NCBI GenBank assembly: GCA_012744395.1
Contig: JAAYCB010000088.1
Location: 1-62,620 of the forward strand
DNA length: 62,620 nt
Direction of reading: 5' to 3'
Source of the DNA: Pirellulaceae bacterium
GTDB taxonomy: Bacteria > Planctomycetota > Planctomycetia > Pirellulales > Thermoguttaceae
The notes beneath the pieces are model-generated. The model had not been told where the DNA came from and searched no databases. It worked only from the letters and a program-made list of their open reading frames with translations. A program made the position numbers and the translations under genes. Below are positions 1 to 9,287 of this stretch, piece by piece. Within the stretch, counting starts at the first letter, position 1. Each line of letters opens with the position of its first letter.

Positions 1-1598
1 CCCACGTCGGCGGCGGCCAGCGAGGCGGCGTCGCTAAGCCCCTCGCCGACCATCGCCACCGGCCCCGTTTCCTGCTGAATCTGGTGGACCGCCGCCGCCT
101 TCTCGCCGGGCATCAGGCCCGTGCGGAGGTCGCCGATGCCGACTTCCTCGGCCACCGTCCGGGCGGCCGCCGGACTGTCGCCGGTCAGCAGCACGATCCG
201 TTCGATCTTCAACGCACCAAGCCCGGCGACGGCCGCCTTCGCCTCCGGGCGAACCGTATCCCGGACGGCCACCGCGCCCACCGCCTCCCGATCCCTCGCC
301 ACCAGCACCACGCCGTAGCCGGCGGCGGACAACCCGTCGACCTGCTGCCGCAGGGCCTCGGGCAAGGCGACCTGGCACAGCTCCATCAGTCGCGGGCTGC
401 CGACGCGGAGCCGCCGCCCGGCAACCATCGCCTCCACCCCGAGCCCCGCATGGGCCGCGAAACGTTTCGACTCGACAGGGTGAAACCCCTCGGCCGCCGC
501 GCGCTCGGCGATCAGCTTTCCGAGCGGATGATCGGAATGGCGCTCGACGGCGGCCGCCAGCCGCAAGACGTCGTTTTCGACATAGCCGCCGGCCGGCACG
601 ATTCGGGCGATCCGCGGCCGCCCCAGGGTCAGCGTGCCGGTCTTGCCGAATACCACCGACCGCAGCCCGCCGAGCGTCTCCAGCGCGGCTCCTTCCCTGG
701 CTAGCACGCCCTGCCGGGCCAGCCCGCCGATCACGGCGGCAATCGCCGTGGGAGCCGCCCGGACCAGCGCGCAAGGGCAGGCCACGACCAGGACCGCCAG
801 CGAGCGGAGGATTTCTCCGCTGATTGCGTAGCAGACGAGGGCAACCCCAAGCACGATCGGAACGAACCAGGTGGCATATCGGTCAGCCATCCGCTGCCTC
901 GGCGCCTTGTCCGACGCGGCGCGCTCGACCAGCCGGATGATCCGCTCCAGCCCGGTCGCCTGGCCGACACACTCCGCCTCTACCTCGATCGTCCCGTGGA
1001 GGTTGATCGTGCCGGCGAAGACCCGCGCGCCGATCGTCTTGTCAGCCGGCGACGATTCTCCGATGAGCGGGCTCTGGTCGACGGCCGAACTGCCCGCCAC
1101 CACCGCGCCGTCGACGGCAATCCGGTCGCCCGGCCGGACAATCACGATGTCCTTCGGCTCGATCTCGTCGATCGGCACGAACTGCTCGCGGTCGCCGGAG
1201 CGGACTCGGGCGGTTGCCGGCCGCAAGGCCACGAGCGCCTCGATCCCGCCGCGCGTCCTGTTGACGGCAGCCTGCACGAGGGCCTTCCCGATCAGCATCA
1301 CGAGGATCACCTCGGCGGCGACCAGATACATCTGCTCCGCGTCTCCGCCCCGGCTGCCCAGGTAGATCGCGCCAAGCACCGCCAGGCTGACGGCAAAATC
1401 GGCCGAGAGCCTTCCCTGAACCAGCCCGGCGGCAGCTGAATAGAAGACGGGCATGCCGCCCACCAGCGCGGCGAGCATGGCGAGGTCAAAACCGCAAACC
1501 ACCTCGGCCGCACCCGTCATGTAGACCAGCAGGGCCGCGCCCATGAGCACGGTCAGAACGCAACGCCGCTGCTGGGTGTCCTCCAGGAGGCGGAACAT
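1..1598 (-). CDS. P1B-type heavy-metal ATPase-like protein with altered catalytic motifs (3' end outside window)
   Basis: The start is ATG at 1598, with an in-frame stop just upstream (1611-1613); the frame runs off the left edge after about 532 residues. The fold is that of a copper/heavy-metal P1B ATPase: N-terminal membrane helices without an HMA metal-binding domain, the actuator loop LIGES (Glu181), the membrane metal site CPC (274-276), the HP motif (357-358) and TGD (about 472-474). Two motifs deviate. The phosphorylation motif reads FGKTGTLT, so the Asp that forms the aspartyl phosphate is Gly318. The hinge motif GDGxND reads GEGLSD (Glu519). Intact family members need that Asp for transport, so this protein is probably unable to pump in the normal way. 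It may be a pseudo-enzyme partner of another ATPase or a decaying gene; the frame is otherwise clean. Confidence 0.85.
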   Translation of the reverse strand, partial: MFRLLEDTQQRRCVLTVLMGAALLVYMTGAAEVVCGFDLAMLAALVGGMPVFYSAAAGLVQGRLSADFAVSLAVLGAIYLGSRGGDAEQMYLVAAEVILVMLIGKALVQAAVNRTRGGIEALVALRPATARVRSGDREQFVPIDEIEPKDIVIVRPGDRIAVDGAVVAGSSAVDQSPLIGESSPADKTIGARVFAGTINLHGTIEVEAECVGQATGLERIIRLVERAASDKAPRQRMADRYATWFVPIVLGVALVCYAISGEILRSLAVLVVACPCALVRAAPTAIAAVIGGLARQGVLAREGAALETLGGLRSVVFGKTGTLTLGRPRIARIVPAGGYVENDVLRLAAAVERHSDHPLGKLIAERAAAEGFHPVESKRFAAHAGLGVEAMVAGRRLRVGSPRLMELCQVALPEALRQQVDGLSAAGYGVVLVARDREAVGAVAVRDTVRPEAKAAVAGLGALKIERIVLLTGDSPAAARTVAEEVGIGDLRTGLMPGEKAAAVHQIQQETGPVAMVGEGLSDAASLAAADV

Positions 1599-1658
1599 CG
1601 GGCGTCTCGACTACAGGTTACCGCTAACAGGTCCCTGGCTTCCGTGCTCGTCTCTGCT

Positions 1659-1742
1659 GGTTCCCAAGCTCCCGCTTGGGAACTCTCCCGCTACTTGCAC
1701 CACCTTTTTCTTTCCTGGTTCCCAAGCTCCCGCTTGGGAACC
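1659..1742. repeat. Two copies of a palindromic dispersed repeat
   Basis: Positions 1659-1683 and 1717-1742 each hold an inverted repeat, GGTTCCCAAGCTCC followed by CGCTTGGGAACC, able to form a stem with a minimal loop. Further copies occur at 38093-38136, 60350-60370 and 60424-60449. All are intergenic. Apart from these copies, the gap 1599-1920 shows no gene. Confidence 0.85.
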
Positions 1743-1920
1743 TCCGCTCCTCCCACCACGCCAAACCGTTCGCCACGGGGACTGGCCCTGTGTGGGCCCT
1801 GGCCGATAGCCTGTCGGTTCCCGCACGCCGCAAACTAACCGACCGCCTTTTTCGCGCAGCTCTCCCATGTCTACCAGGATATTCCGGGGGCAGACCGCTC
1901 GCAAACCGCATCTCCCCGGC

Positions 1921-3738
1921 CTATTGCAGACCCTCACAGCCCGCCAGGCGACGCTCGATCTCGCCGATCACCTGGTTGTACTCGGCGCCGCCGACGCCGC
2001 CATAGTCCTTCTCCAATTGCTCGTCGGAGATGCCCTCCGGCAGATCGGCCGCTTCGGGGAAGACCAGGCCGAGCTGGAATCCGTCGGCCAGTCGGGATTG
2101 CATCCGCCGTGCGGCCGCCTCGTCGCGCGTGGCCGCCAGGGCAAACTGTGTCCCGGCCCGGTCGGCGATCAGATCGGAGAACGAGAAGCCGCTGCCGCCG
2201 CGGCCGGCATCGAGTTCCTCCTTCAGCAGGCCCGCCTCGTCGCTGAGTGACTCATTCGACAACAGGGCCAGCGCCGCGCTCACGAAGTAGTGGCGGCACC
2301 AATCGGGCCGACCCCTCAGCGTCACCCGGCCCATAAGCCGGCGCGCCTCCGAGCGGAGCGCGTCGTCGCTGACCGGCCCCACCAGATGCTCGATCTGCCG
2401 GTGCCCGAGCAGGATCGCCAGCGCTAGGATCGCCGCCCGGTTTTCCAGCATCGGGTCGTTCTCGCGCGAGCGGGTCCTCGCCAGGGTAAACGCCGCGCGA
2501 AGGAAGGCGGAAAACCGGCCTTCCTGGGGGAATTGCCGGGCGGCGACGATCAGGTGGCGGTAGTAAACCGCGGTCCGCACCGCCATGCCGGGATTCCGCC
2601 CCAACCGGGCCACCAGCGAGGGGAGCACGCGGTCGACGAGCCCCCGCGACACGAGCACGGCCTCGACCCCGTCGGAGTGCACGCGCAGCGCGCCGAGCGC
2701 GGCGACGACCGCCTTCAAATCACGGTCGCCCAGCACCATCACCGTCATCGCGTCAAGCGTCTGGTCGAGGAGGAACTGCGGAACCGCCAACCGGCCGATG
2801 CGGCAATGGAGAAAGCGGACCTTGAGCCGCTCGCCTTCGAGCTCCAGCTGCCATGCGGCCTGGCCGTTGAGATACCAGCGGCGCAGCCCCGCCGACTCGT
2901 TCAAGGGAAGCGACACGACCGCCGAGATCGTGCCCTCATCCAGTGCGATCAACCCCTTGCCCCCGGGGACGACCTGGGCCATGCCCATGGCGAGAATCAG
3001 GTTCAGATCGTTCTCCGCCAGATAGAGCGATCGCGACCCGCCCTCCAAAGGTTTCGGTCTTTTCAAAATCTCCACGAGCCGCCGCTTGTCGGCGGAAGTC
3101 ACCTGGGGTACGTCCAAGGCCAGCGGCTGCCTGGCGGTGGTGAGAAGCCCCAGGGCTGCCAGCCCGGCGGCGGCCACGGCCAGCCCCAGGGCGAGTTTTG
3201 GCACAAGCCAGGCCGCCGCGCGGGGGCCGCACGCCAGCCCGCGGCCGACCCACAGACCCGGCAGATAGCCCGCCAGCGGCACGAACGACAGGGCGAGGCC
3301 GGGAAGCCGGCCTGTTTCGGCCAGGCAGAGCGACACCCAGAGCCCGGCGCCAAGCGCGCCGATCAGCAGCCAGCGCGCCAGGAAGGTCCCCCAGCCGACC
3401 GCCCCCCGAGCCGCGCTGCGGCCCGCCGGAGCGGCGCCGATTGCCGCCGCGACCAGAAACCCGAAGAGAAAGAAACACAGGCCCGTCTGTACGAAAGCCG
3501 CCAGCGATTCCGCCAGCAACTGCCGCCAGCGGAGTAGATCGCCCAGCGTCAGTTCCGCGGGGTGCGTGACCGACCGGCGCTTCACCTGGACGCGCAGGAC
3601 GAGCACGACGATGTACCCGGCCAAGATGGCCCAAGCGGACCACGACATCACCCGCGACCAGAGCCGCCCCGGCTGCGGCGGACAATCGGCGGCGGTGCCC
3701 TCGGCGGCAGGAGGCTCTGCTGCTGCGGTATTCTGCAT
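1921..3738 (-). CDS. Uncharacterised membrane protein (605 aa)
   Basis: I do not recognise the family. The chosen start is ATG at 3738; a TTG at 3795 would add 19 polar residues of poor coding character. The N-terminal third carries several hydrophobic helices: one at about residues 32-48, one at about 80-100 and a group through about residue 200. The remaining two thirds are soluble, with a stretch around residues 440-470 (FTLARTRSRENDPMLENRAA) that has the look of a conserved motif. This suggests a membrane-anchored protein with a large extracytoplasmic or cytoplasmic domain. It is transcribed towards the metal ATPase gene, with the palindromic repeats between them, and divergently from the beta-helix gene. 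Confidence 0.7.
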   Translation of the reverse strand: MQNTAAAEPPAAEGTAADCPPQPGRLWSRVMSWSAWAILAGYIVVLVLRVQVKRRSVTHPAELTLGDLLRWRQLLAESLAAFVQTGLCFFLFGFLVAAAIGAAPAGRSAARGAVGWGTFLARWLLIGALGAGLWVSLCLAETGRLPGLALSFVPLAGYLPGLWVGRGLACGPRAAAWLVPKLALGLAVAAAGLAALGLLTTARQPLALDVPQVTSADKRRLVEILKRPKPLEGGSRSLYLAENDLNLILAMGMAQVVPGGKGLIALDEGTISAVVSLPLNESAGLRRWYLNGQAAWQLELEGERLKVRFLHCRIGRLAVPQFLLDQTLDAMTVMVLGDRDLKAVVAALGALRVHSDGVEAVLVSRGLVDRVLPSLVARLGRNPGMAVRTAVYYRHLIVAARQFPQEGRFSAFLRAAFTLARTRSRENDPMLENRAAILALAILLGHRQIEHLVGPVSDDALRSEARRLMGRVTLRGRPDWCRHYFVSAALALLSNESLSDEAGLLKEELDAGRGGSGFSFSDLIADRAGTQFALAATRDEAAARRMQSRLADGFQLGLVFPEAADLPEGISDEQLEKDYGGVGGAEYNQVIGEIERRLAGCEGLQ

Positions 3739-4066
3739 GAACGAAGACTCGCAGGGCAAACGGGCGGAATCGGAATGTCTCGATTCCAGGCGCAACAGTT
3801 AAGTTTCCGCCAAACCAGACGGAAGATCAAGACGTCGAAGAATCTACGTGCTTTGCGAATTCTACGCGTCCACGGGCGGCCCGGGCCCTCCAGCCAACTC
3901 CGCCGCCGCCCCGCTCCGCTCCGCGCTGGCGGGCCCAGCCCGGCGCCGTCGACTGCCCCAAGACTCGCTCCGCACGCTTGCCAGCCCGCCGTGCCATCGG
4001 TTACAGTGTCGCGGAAGAAGCCGATCGGCCCGGTGATGATCCGTCCCACATTGAAGGAGTCTTGCC
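3739..4066. other. Divergent intergenic region
   Basis: This 328-base gap between two divergent genes is very GC-rich in its middle. It should hold the promoters of both genes, but I see no convincing promoter pair, RNA or repeat. AAGGAG at about 4053 is the ribosome binding site of the next gene. Confidence 0.5.
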
Positions 4067-6109
4067 ATGCGCCAAGCCATCTACCGGCTGGCCGTCGTTT
4101 GCGCCATCTGGGGGGTGACGCTGTCCGCGACGGCTCGCGACGTCTATGTCGCCAGAGAAGGGGATGATGCAAACCCCGGAACCAAGGAAAAACCCCTGGC
4201 GAGCATTCCCAAGGCGGTCGACGCGATCCGCGGGGCCGGGCCGGCGACGATCTGGATCGGACCGGGCGAATACTACCTCGAAAAGGGCCTGACGCTCGGC
4301 GCCCAGCACGCCGGGACGGCCGAGCAGCCGCTCATCTTGCGGGGAACCGAGGCCGGCGCCGTCCGGCTGACCGGCGCGCGGACCGTGGGCGAGTTCCGCC
4401 CGATCTCGGCCGACGAGGCGAAGCCGCTCGTCTCGGCCGAAGCAAAACGGCATGTCCTGGTCGCCGACCTCGCGGACCAGGGCTTCCCCCCGCTGGCGCC
4501 GCTGCCAGACAAGCATCGCGACCACGGCCAGGAGGAGGTCATCTTCGGCGACCGGCCGATGCAATCCGCCCGCTGGCCGAACGATGGGTTCGCCGAGTTC
4601 GACAAGGTGATCGATTCCGGGGCGTCGGGCGTCACGCACTGGGTCTCGCGGACCGTTTATCGGCCGGGCGCGTTCCAGTTCCCCGGCGATCGGGCCCGGT
4701 TGTGGGATTTCGACCGCGGGGTCTGGCTGCACGGCTTCTGGTGCTATGAGTGGAGCGACGAGGTCTTGAAGGCGGCCTCCTACGACCCGGCCAGCGGCGA
4801 ACTCCGGCTGGCCGCCATGCACACCTACGGGGTCGGCTCGCCGTGGCGCAAGGACTCGAAGCATTCGTTCTATGCACTGCACGTGTTCGAGGAACTCGAT
4901 CAGCCGGGCGAGTATTACCTCGATCGCCAGAAGAACCGGCTCTACTTCTGGCCGCCCGGCGACGTGGAGAAGACGCCGGTCCGAGTGACCCTCTGCCGGC
5001 AGCCGCTCATCCGGGCCGACGGCTCGGCCTGGCTGACGTTCCGCGACCTGACGATCGAGAACGGCTGCGGTGCGGGCATCGTGATCAGCAACGGCCGCCA
5101 CTGCCGCGTGGAAGACTGCCTGGTCCGCAACATGGGCCGCAATGGAATCTCCCTCAGCGGCGCCCACATGACGGCGGCCCGCTGCGAGGTTACCGAGGTC
5201 GGCTCCTCGGGGATCAGGATTTCCGGCGGCGATCGCAAGACGCTCACGCCCGGCGAGTGCTCGATCGAGAACTGCCACGTCCACCACGTCGGCCGGCTGA
5301 ACTGGGAGGGGGGGCGCTGCGCGTTTCTCAACGGTTGTGGAAACCGCCTGGCCAACAATCTCTTCCATCACGGCCCGACCGGCGCTGTTGCCTACGGGGG
5401 CAACGAGCACGTTCTGGAACTGAACGAAGCCCACACCATGTGCATCCACTATGCCGACGTGGGCGTCTTCTACACGGGCCGCGACTGGGCCAGCCAGGGA
5501 AACATCGTGCGCTGGAACTACATCCACGATGTCGCGGTCAAGGGCGGCAGCGGCGCCCAGGCGATCTACCTCGACGATTGCGACAGCGGAGAAACGGTCA
5601 TCGGCAATATCGTCTATCGCTGCGGCAACCGGGGCGTGCTCCTGGGCGGCGGACGCGACAACACGTTCCGCGGCAACATCTTCATCGACCAGCCGATCGG
5701 CATCCATGTCGACGCCCGCGGCCCCCGCGGGATCGTCTTCGACCGGCCCGACTCCTGGAATCTCTTGGCCAAGTGCGAAAAGCTCGGCTACCAGTCGCCC
5801 CTCTGGAAGGAGCGGTATCCACGACTGGCGAGAACCATGGACGAGAATCCACTCCAGCCGATGGGCAACTCGATGCGCGACAACATCATGATCGGCTGCA
5901 AAAAGCCGTTTGATCTGAAAAAGGAAGTCGACCCGGAATGGATCGACCGGGCGAACAATGCCGAGTGGCCGCTCGCGGAGTTTCCCGAGTTGTTCGAGGC
6001 CGGCACGCCGCCGCGACTCGATCTCTCGAAACTGCCCGCCGTTTGGGCAAAAGTCCCCGCCTTCGAGCCGATCCCGATCGACAAGATCGGCCCCCGTTCC
6101 GCGCGGTAA
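4067..6109 (+). CDS. Secreted right-handed parallel beta-helix protein (680 aa)
   Basis: ATG at 4067 is preceded by AAGGAG at a good distance. Residues 1-23 form a signal peptide ending at a TARD-type junction, so the protein is exported. The start of the mature part, VYVAREGDDANPGTKEKPLA, is the usual entry of pectate-lyase-like beta-helix proteins. A long stretch from about residue 320 to 560 shows parallel beta-helix rungs rich in N-x-(I/V) and G-(I/V)-x-(I/V/L) patterns. Such proteins bind or cleave polysaccharides, but no specific lyase or hydrolase catalytic motif can be assigned from sequence alone. It lies 42 bases upstream of the DUF4838 gene on the same strand, suggesting joint use on a complex glycan. 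Confidence 0.85.
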   Translation: MRQAIYRLAVVCAIWGVTLSATARDVYVAREGDDANPGTKEKPLASIPKAVDAIRGAGPATIWIGPGEYYLEKGLTLGAQHAGTAEQPLILRGTEAGAVRLTGARTVGEFRPISADEAKPLVSAEAKRHVLVADLADQGFPPLAPLPDKHRDHGQEEVIFGDRPMQSARWPNDGFAEFDKVIDSGASGVTHWVSRTVYRPGAFQFPGDRARLWDFDRGVWLHGFWCYEWSDEVLKAASYDPASGELRLAAMHTYGVGSPWRKDSKHSFYALHVFEELDQPGEYYLDRQKNRLYFWPPGDVEKTPVRVTLCRQPLIRADGSAWLTFRDLTIENGCGAGIVISNGRHCRVEDCLVRNMGRNGISLSGAHMTAARCEVTEVGSSGIRISGGDRKTLTPGECSIENCHVHHVGRLNWEGGRCAFLNGCGNRLANNLFHHGPTGAVAYGGNEHVLELNEAHTMCIHYADVGVFYTGRDWASQGNIVRWNYIHDVAVKGGSGAQAIYLDDCDSGETVIGNIVYRCGNRGVLLGGGRDNTFRGNIFIDQPIGIHVDARGPRGIVFDRPDSWNLLAKCEKLGYQSPLWKERYPRLARTMDENPLQPMGNSMRDNIMIGCKKPFDLKKEVDPEWIDRANNAEWPLAEFPELFEAGTPPRLDLSKLPAVWAKVPAFEPIPIDKIGPRSAR

Positions 6110-6151
6110 AACGATCCTTGCCGCAACGCCAATCACGCTGAGGGTGCTCAA

Positions 6152-9019
6152 ATGATGTACAGGTGCTTGCATCGGGCCGTCTTCGTCTTGCTGATGGCGC
6201 GCGTCTCCCTGGGGAGCGAACCGCTCTTCCAGGATGGCCGCACGGACTGGAAGATCTGCCTGTCCCCCCAAGCCGGCCCGACGGAAGCGTTTGCTGCCGA
6301 GGAACTCCGCGATGCGCTGAAGAAGATCTCCGGGGCGGACTTCGAAATCCTCGTCTCGGCCACGTTGCCGGACCGCCGGGCGATTGTCCTCGGCGACCTG
6401 GAGAATCCGCACGTCGGATCGCGCGCCGCCGCCTTGAATCTCCGCCCGGGCGATGTCGAGGAGGTGGCCGTCTACACCCTCGACGGCAATCTCTACCTGG
6501 CCGGCAACCAGCCGCGCGCGGCGCTGTATGCGGTGTACTGCTTCCTGCAAAACGAGCTTCAAGTGCGCTGGTTATGGCCCGGAAGCGACGGAGAATTCAT
6601 CCCCAATAAGAAAAGCTGGGCCCTGCCGGAATTGAAATTCAACCACCGGCCCGGCTTTGCCTACCGGGGGTTCCATCTGTGCGGCGACTGGCGCGATGTG
6701 GACCTGTTCCGCGAGTGGATGGGCCGCAATTTCATCAACATCCACCGCCACGCCGCTCCACCTGAACAGCAGCGTCGGGGTTTTTACTCGATGTGGTCCT
6801 CCCACAATGTCGTCCTGCCGAAGGCCCTCTTCGACCGGCGCCCGGAGTATTTCGCCGAGATCGGCGGCAAGCGTTACAACAGCAACATCTGCCTCAGCAA
6901 CCCGGAAGTCGACCGGATCGTGGCCGCCGAGACGGCCGCCTACCTGCGCAAACGCCCCTTTCTGGAAATCCTCAGCGTCTTTCCCAGCGATAATCAGGAC
7001 TATTGCCGCTGCCCCCAGTGCGCCAAGGTCGACGTCTCCACCGCGTGGTTCGCGTTCTACAACCGGCTGACCGACACGCTGAAGAGAGAGTTCCCGGACC
7101 TGAAATTCGCCACGATCGCCTACCAGGGCTACCGCGACGTGCCCAAGTGCCCGATCCGCAACAGCGAGTTCATTGAATATGCAAGCTACAGCCGCTGCAA
7201 CATCCACCCGTATGGGCATCCGGATTGCCGCCGCAATGAAGACACGATGCGGGCGATGCTCGCCTGGCAGGCAACCGGTCTGCCGATCGGAAATTATGCC
7301 TACGAATACGACATTTATTCCAGGAACTGCCGCTTCGTCCCGTTTCTGAGCGTGATCGACGACGCGGTCAAGACGAGCAGGAAGCTGGGGCACGTTTCGC
7401 TGATTCCCGAGGTTTCGCTCTCGCCCAAGAGCGGCCCGGACGTCTATGCACACGCCGTCCAGAACCGCCTCTCGATCTATCTCTATGCCCGGCTGCTCTG
7501 GGACCCGGACCTGCCGCTGCGCGACGTGCTCGACCCGTGGTGCCAGACCGTCTTCGGCGAGGCCGCGGAGCCGATGCTCAACTATTACACGGCGATCGAT
7601 CGGGCCTGGACCGCGATGCCGATCCATGCCACGATTCTCGGCAATGCACTGGCGACTGCGCCGCATTTGCTGACGGATGAATTGCAGCAAGAGGCGGCCG
7701 CGGCCTTTACCGCCGCCGAACGGCGACTGCCGGAGATCGCCGACCCGGCCGTCCGGGCTCGCGCCGCGGCCGCGCTCCGCCGCGAGCGGGTCCTGTTCAG
7801 CCAGTGGCAAGACCTCCGCCGACTCGGCGCCGATACGGCCCGCTTGAACCTGCCGCTGCTGGCCGATGCGTCGGATTTCGCCTCCTCCGCGTCCGGAGTG
7901 CAGAAGTTCGCCCCGGCCGGCGGCGCCGAGGCCTTTTCCACCCGCGTCAGCGCGGCGTGGACCAGGGATGCGCTGCTGGTCAAGTGGACTTGCGGCGACG
8001 CCGAGATCGACAACCTGCAGGCCGCCGCCGCCCGGCACGACGACAAGGTCGTCGAGGACGACGCCGTGGAATTGCTGCTGTCCTCGGGCGCGACGGGCGA
8101 AACCTGGCACTTCGCCGTCAATTCCAAGGGAATCCGGCAGGATTGGCGCGAGTCGGCCGTCGGAACCCGGGAAGACCTCTGGAATCCCCCGTGGCGGGCG
8201 GAGACCCGACTGAACGCGGACCGCTGGGAAGTGGAAACGGCCATCCCCTTCGCCTCGCTCGGGCAAGCGCCCAACCCGAACGAAACCTGGCAGGCCCGCT
8301 TCGTGCGGCACAGCGGCCGGCGGCGGGACTTTGCCACCGCCGAATTCCCCCAACGCCAACCGGCCGTGCTCCTGTTCAACTCCGCCCCCCGCACCGACCG
8401 CACGCTCGTCTGGTGGTCCGGGGCGCCGGACCGCGAGAGCCCGCGCCATGCCGCGATCGTCCAGGAGTTCACCGAGCTCGGCTGGCAGATCCACCTCGCT
8501 TCCAGCACGGAGCAACTCGGCGCGATCGATGGGCAGTGCGACGCCTACTGGTTCCGCCATCCCCATGGGCCGAACAAGGTCCCCGCCGATTACTGGCGGA
8601 CGCATCTGGTTCCCGCGGTCAGGAACGGGGCGGTGGCGGTTTTCGTCTCGTATTGGGGAATCCCGCTGGATGAGTATTTTCAGGACCCCGCGCTGAAAGT
8701 GAAATCGGTCCAGTGCGGCAAGCTCCCGCTCGCCGCGCGGACCACCGCGCTGATCGCGCCGGGCGACTGGAGCGGCAAGCCGCACAACCTGCTCGCCGGT
8801 CTGAAAACCCAGATCACGCCGGCCTACGGGTTCGTGCCCGACGACGCTTCCGGTTGGACCGTGCTGGCGACCGCGCCCGGCGGCGACGGGATGACGTTCC
8901 CCTACCTGCTGGCACGGCGCTACGGCAAGGGGATGATCGTCCTCGGGGGCGACGACATCCGCCTCTCGCCCGCGAAAATGCTGGAGAACTTCGTCCGCCA
9001 CCGCGAGCAAGGGAAGTAA
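6152..9019 (+). CDS. DUF4838 protein with CBM9-like and ThuA-like C-terminal domains (955 aa)
   Basis: ATG at 6152 (ATGATG) follows an AGGG about 10 bases upstream. Residues 1-21 form a signal peptide. Residues about 25-150 resemble the glycohydrolase-associated N-terminal domain found before GH20/GH67-type barrels (TEAFAAEELRDALKKISG). Residues about 160-480 form a DUF4838 domain, with the paired cysteines of YCRCPQCAKV. Residues about 560-720 look like a family-9 carbohydrate-binding (DOMON-type) domain, and about 730-955 like a ThuA/glutamine-amidotransferase-like domain (LVWWSGAPDRESPRHAAIVQ). A role in binding or processing exported polysaccharide is inferred; no catalytic pair is proven. 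It follows the beta-helix gene and precedes a solute symporter. Confidence 0.8.
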   Translation: MMYRCLHRAVFVLLMARVSLGSEPLFQDGRTDWKICLSPQAGPTEAFAAEELRDALKKISGADFEILVSATLPDRRAIVLGDLENPHVGSRAAALNLRPGDVEEVAVYTLDGNLYLAGNQPRAALYAVYCFLQNELQVRWLWPGSDGEFIPNKKSWALPELKFNHRPGFAYRGFHLCGDWRDVDLFREWMGRNFINIHRHAAPPEQQRRGFYSMWSSHNVVLPKALFDRRPEYFAEIGGKRYNSNICLSNPEVDRIVAAETAAYLRKRPFLEILSVFPSDNQDYCRCPQCAKVDVSTAWFAFYNRLTDTLKREFPDLKFATIAYQGYRDVPKCPIRNSEFIEYASYSRCNIHPYGHPDCRRNEDTMRAMLAWQATGLPIGNYAYEYDIYSRNCRFVPFLSVIDDAVKTSRKLGHVSLIPEVSLSPKSGPDVYAHAVQNRLSIYLYARLLWDPDLPLRDVLDPWCQTVFGEAAEPMLNYYTAIDRAWTAMPIHATILGNALATAPHLLTDELQQEAAAAFTAAERRLPEIADPAVRARAAAALRRERVLFSQWQDLRRLGADTARLNLPLLADASDFASSASGVQKFAPAGGAEAFSTRVSAAWTRDALLVKWTCGDAEIDNLQAAAARHDDKVVEDDAVELLLSSGATGETWHFAVNSKGIRQDWRESAVGTREDLWNPPWRAETRLNADRWEVETAIPFASLGQAPNPNETWQARFVRHSGRRRDFATAEFPQRQPAVLLFNSAPRTDRTLVWWSGAPDRESPRHAAIVQEFTELGWQIHLASSTEQLGAIDGQCDAYWFRHPHGPNKVPADYWRTHLVPAVRNGAVAVFVSYWGIPLDEYFQDPALKVKSVQCGKLPLAARTTALIAPGDWSGKPHNLLAGLKTQITPAYGFVPDDASGWTVLATAPGGDGMTFPYLLARRYGKGMIVLGGDDIRLSPAKMLENFVRHREQGK

Positions 9020-9198
9020 GCGGCCGAGCTGGACCGAGCTGGCGGCCAGATGCGGCCTCGCCGAGGTGCCAGGCTGGCGGCGCTGCAAACGTGTACGATT
9101 CGCCAGACGATTGTCCGCTCTCAGCGAATACACTTCGCCGGTCCCCGGCGCGGGACCGGGGGATGGGCGCAGAGGCCCCGTTTGGGAAAAGCCGGGGC

Positions 9199-9227
9199 TC
9201 GACGGGTCGAGGATCGGCCGGTATCAT
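9199..9227 (+). promoter_or_regulatory. Candidate promoter for the symporter gene
   Basis: TCGACG and TATCAT are separated by 17 bases and lie about 60 bases upstream of the symporter start. The match to a sigma-70 promoter is 4 of 6 and 5 of 6. This is inference from spacing and consensus only. Confidence 0.3.
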
Positions 9228-9287
9228 CACGGGCAAACGGGATAGAACCTCACAAGCCCCCGGCCGCGATCACTGAAGGAATCACGC

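Noticed and set aside
1-1598. Sequencing error as the cause of GKTGT in the metal ATPase
   Set aside because: Not excluded, but the second altered motif (GEGLSD) and the otherwise clean frame make a single error an incomplete explanation.
4001-9133. Two long minus-strand open frames of 853 codons each, opposite the beta-helix and DUF4838 genes
   Set aside because: High third-position GC on the plus strand leaves the antisense frame open. The translations are rich in Arg/Asp/Val/His without domains, while the plus-strand genes have signal peptides and known domains.
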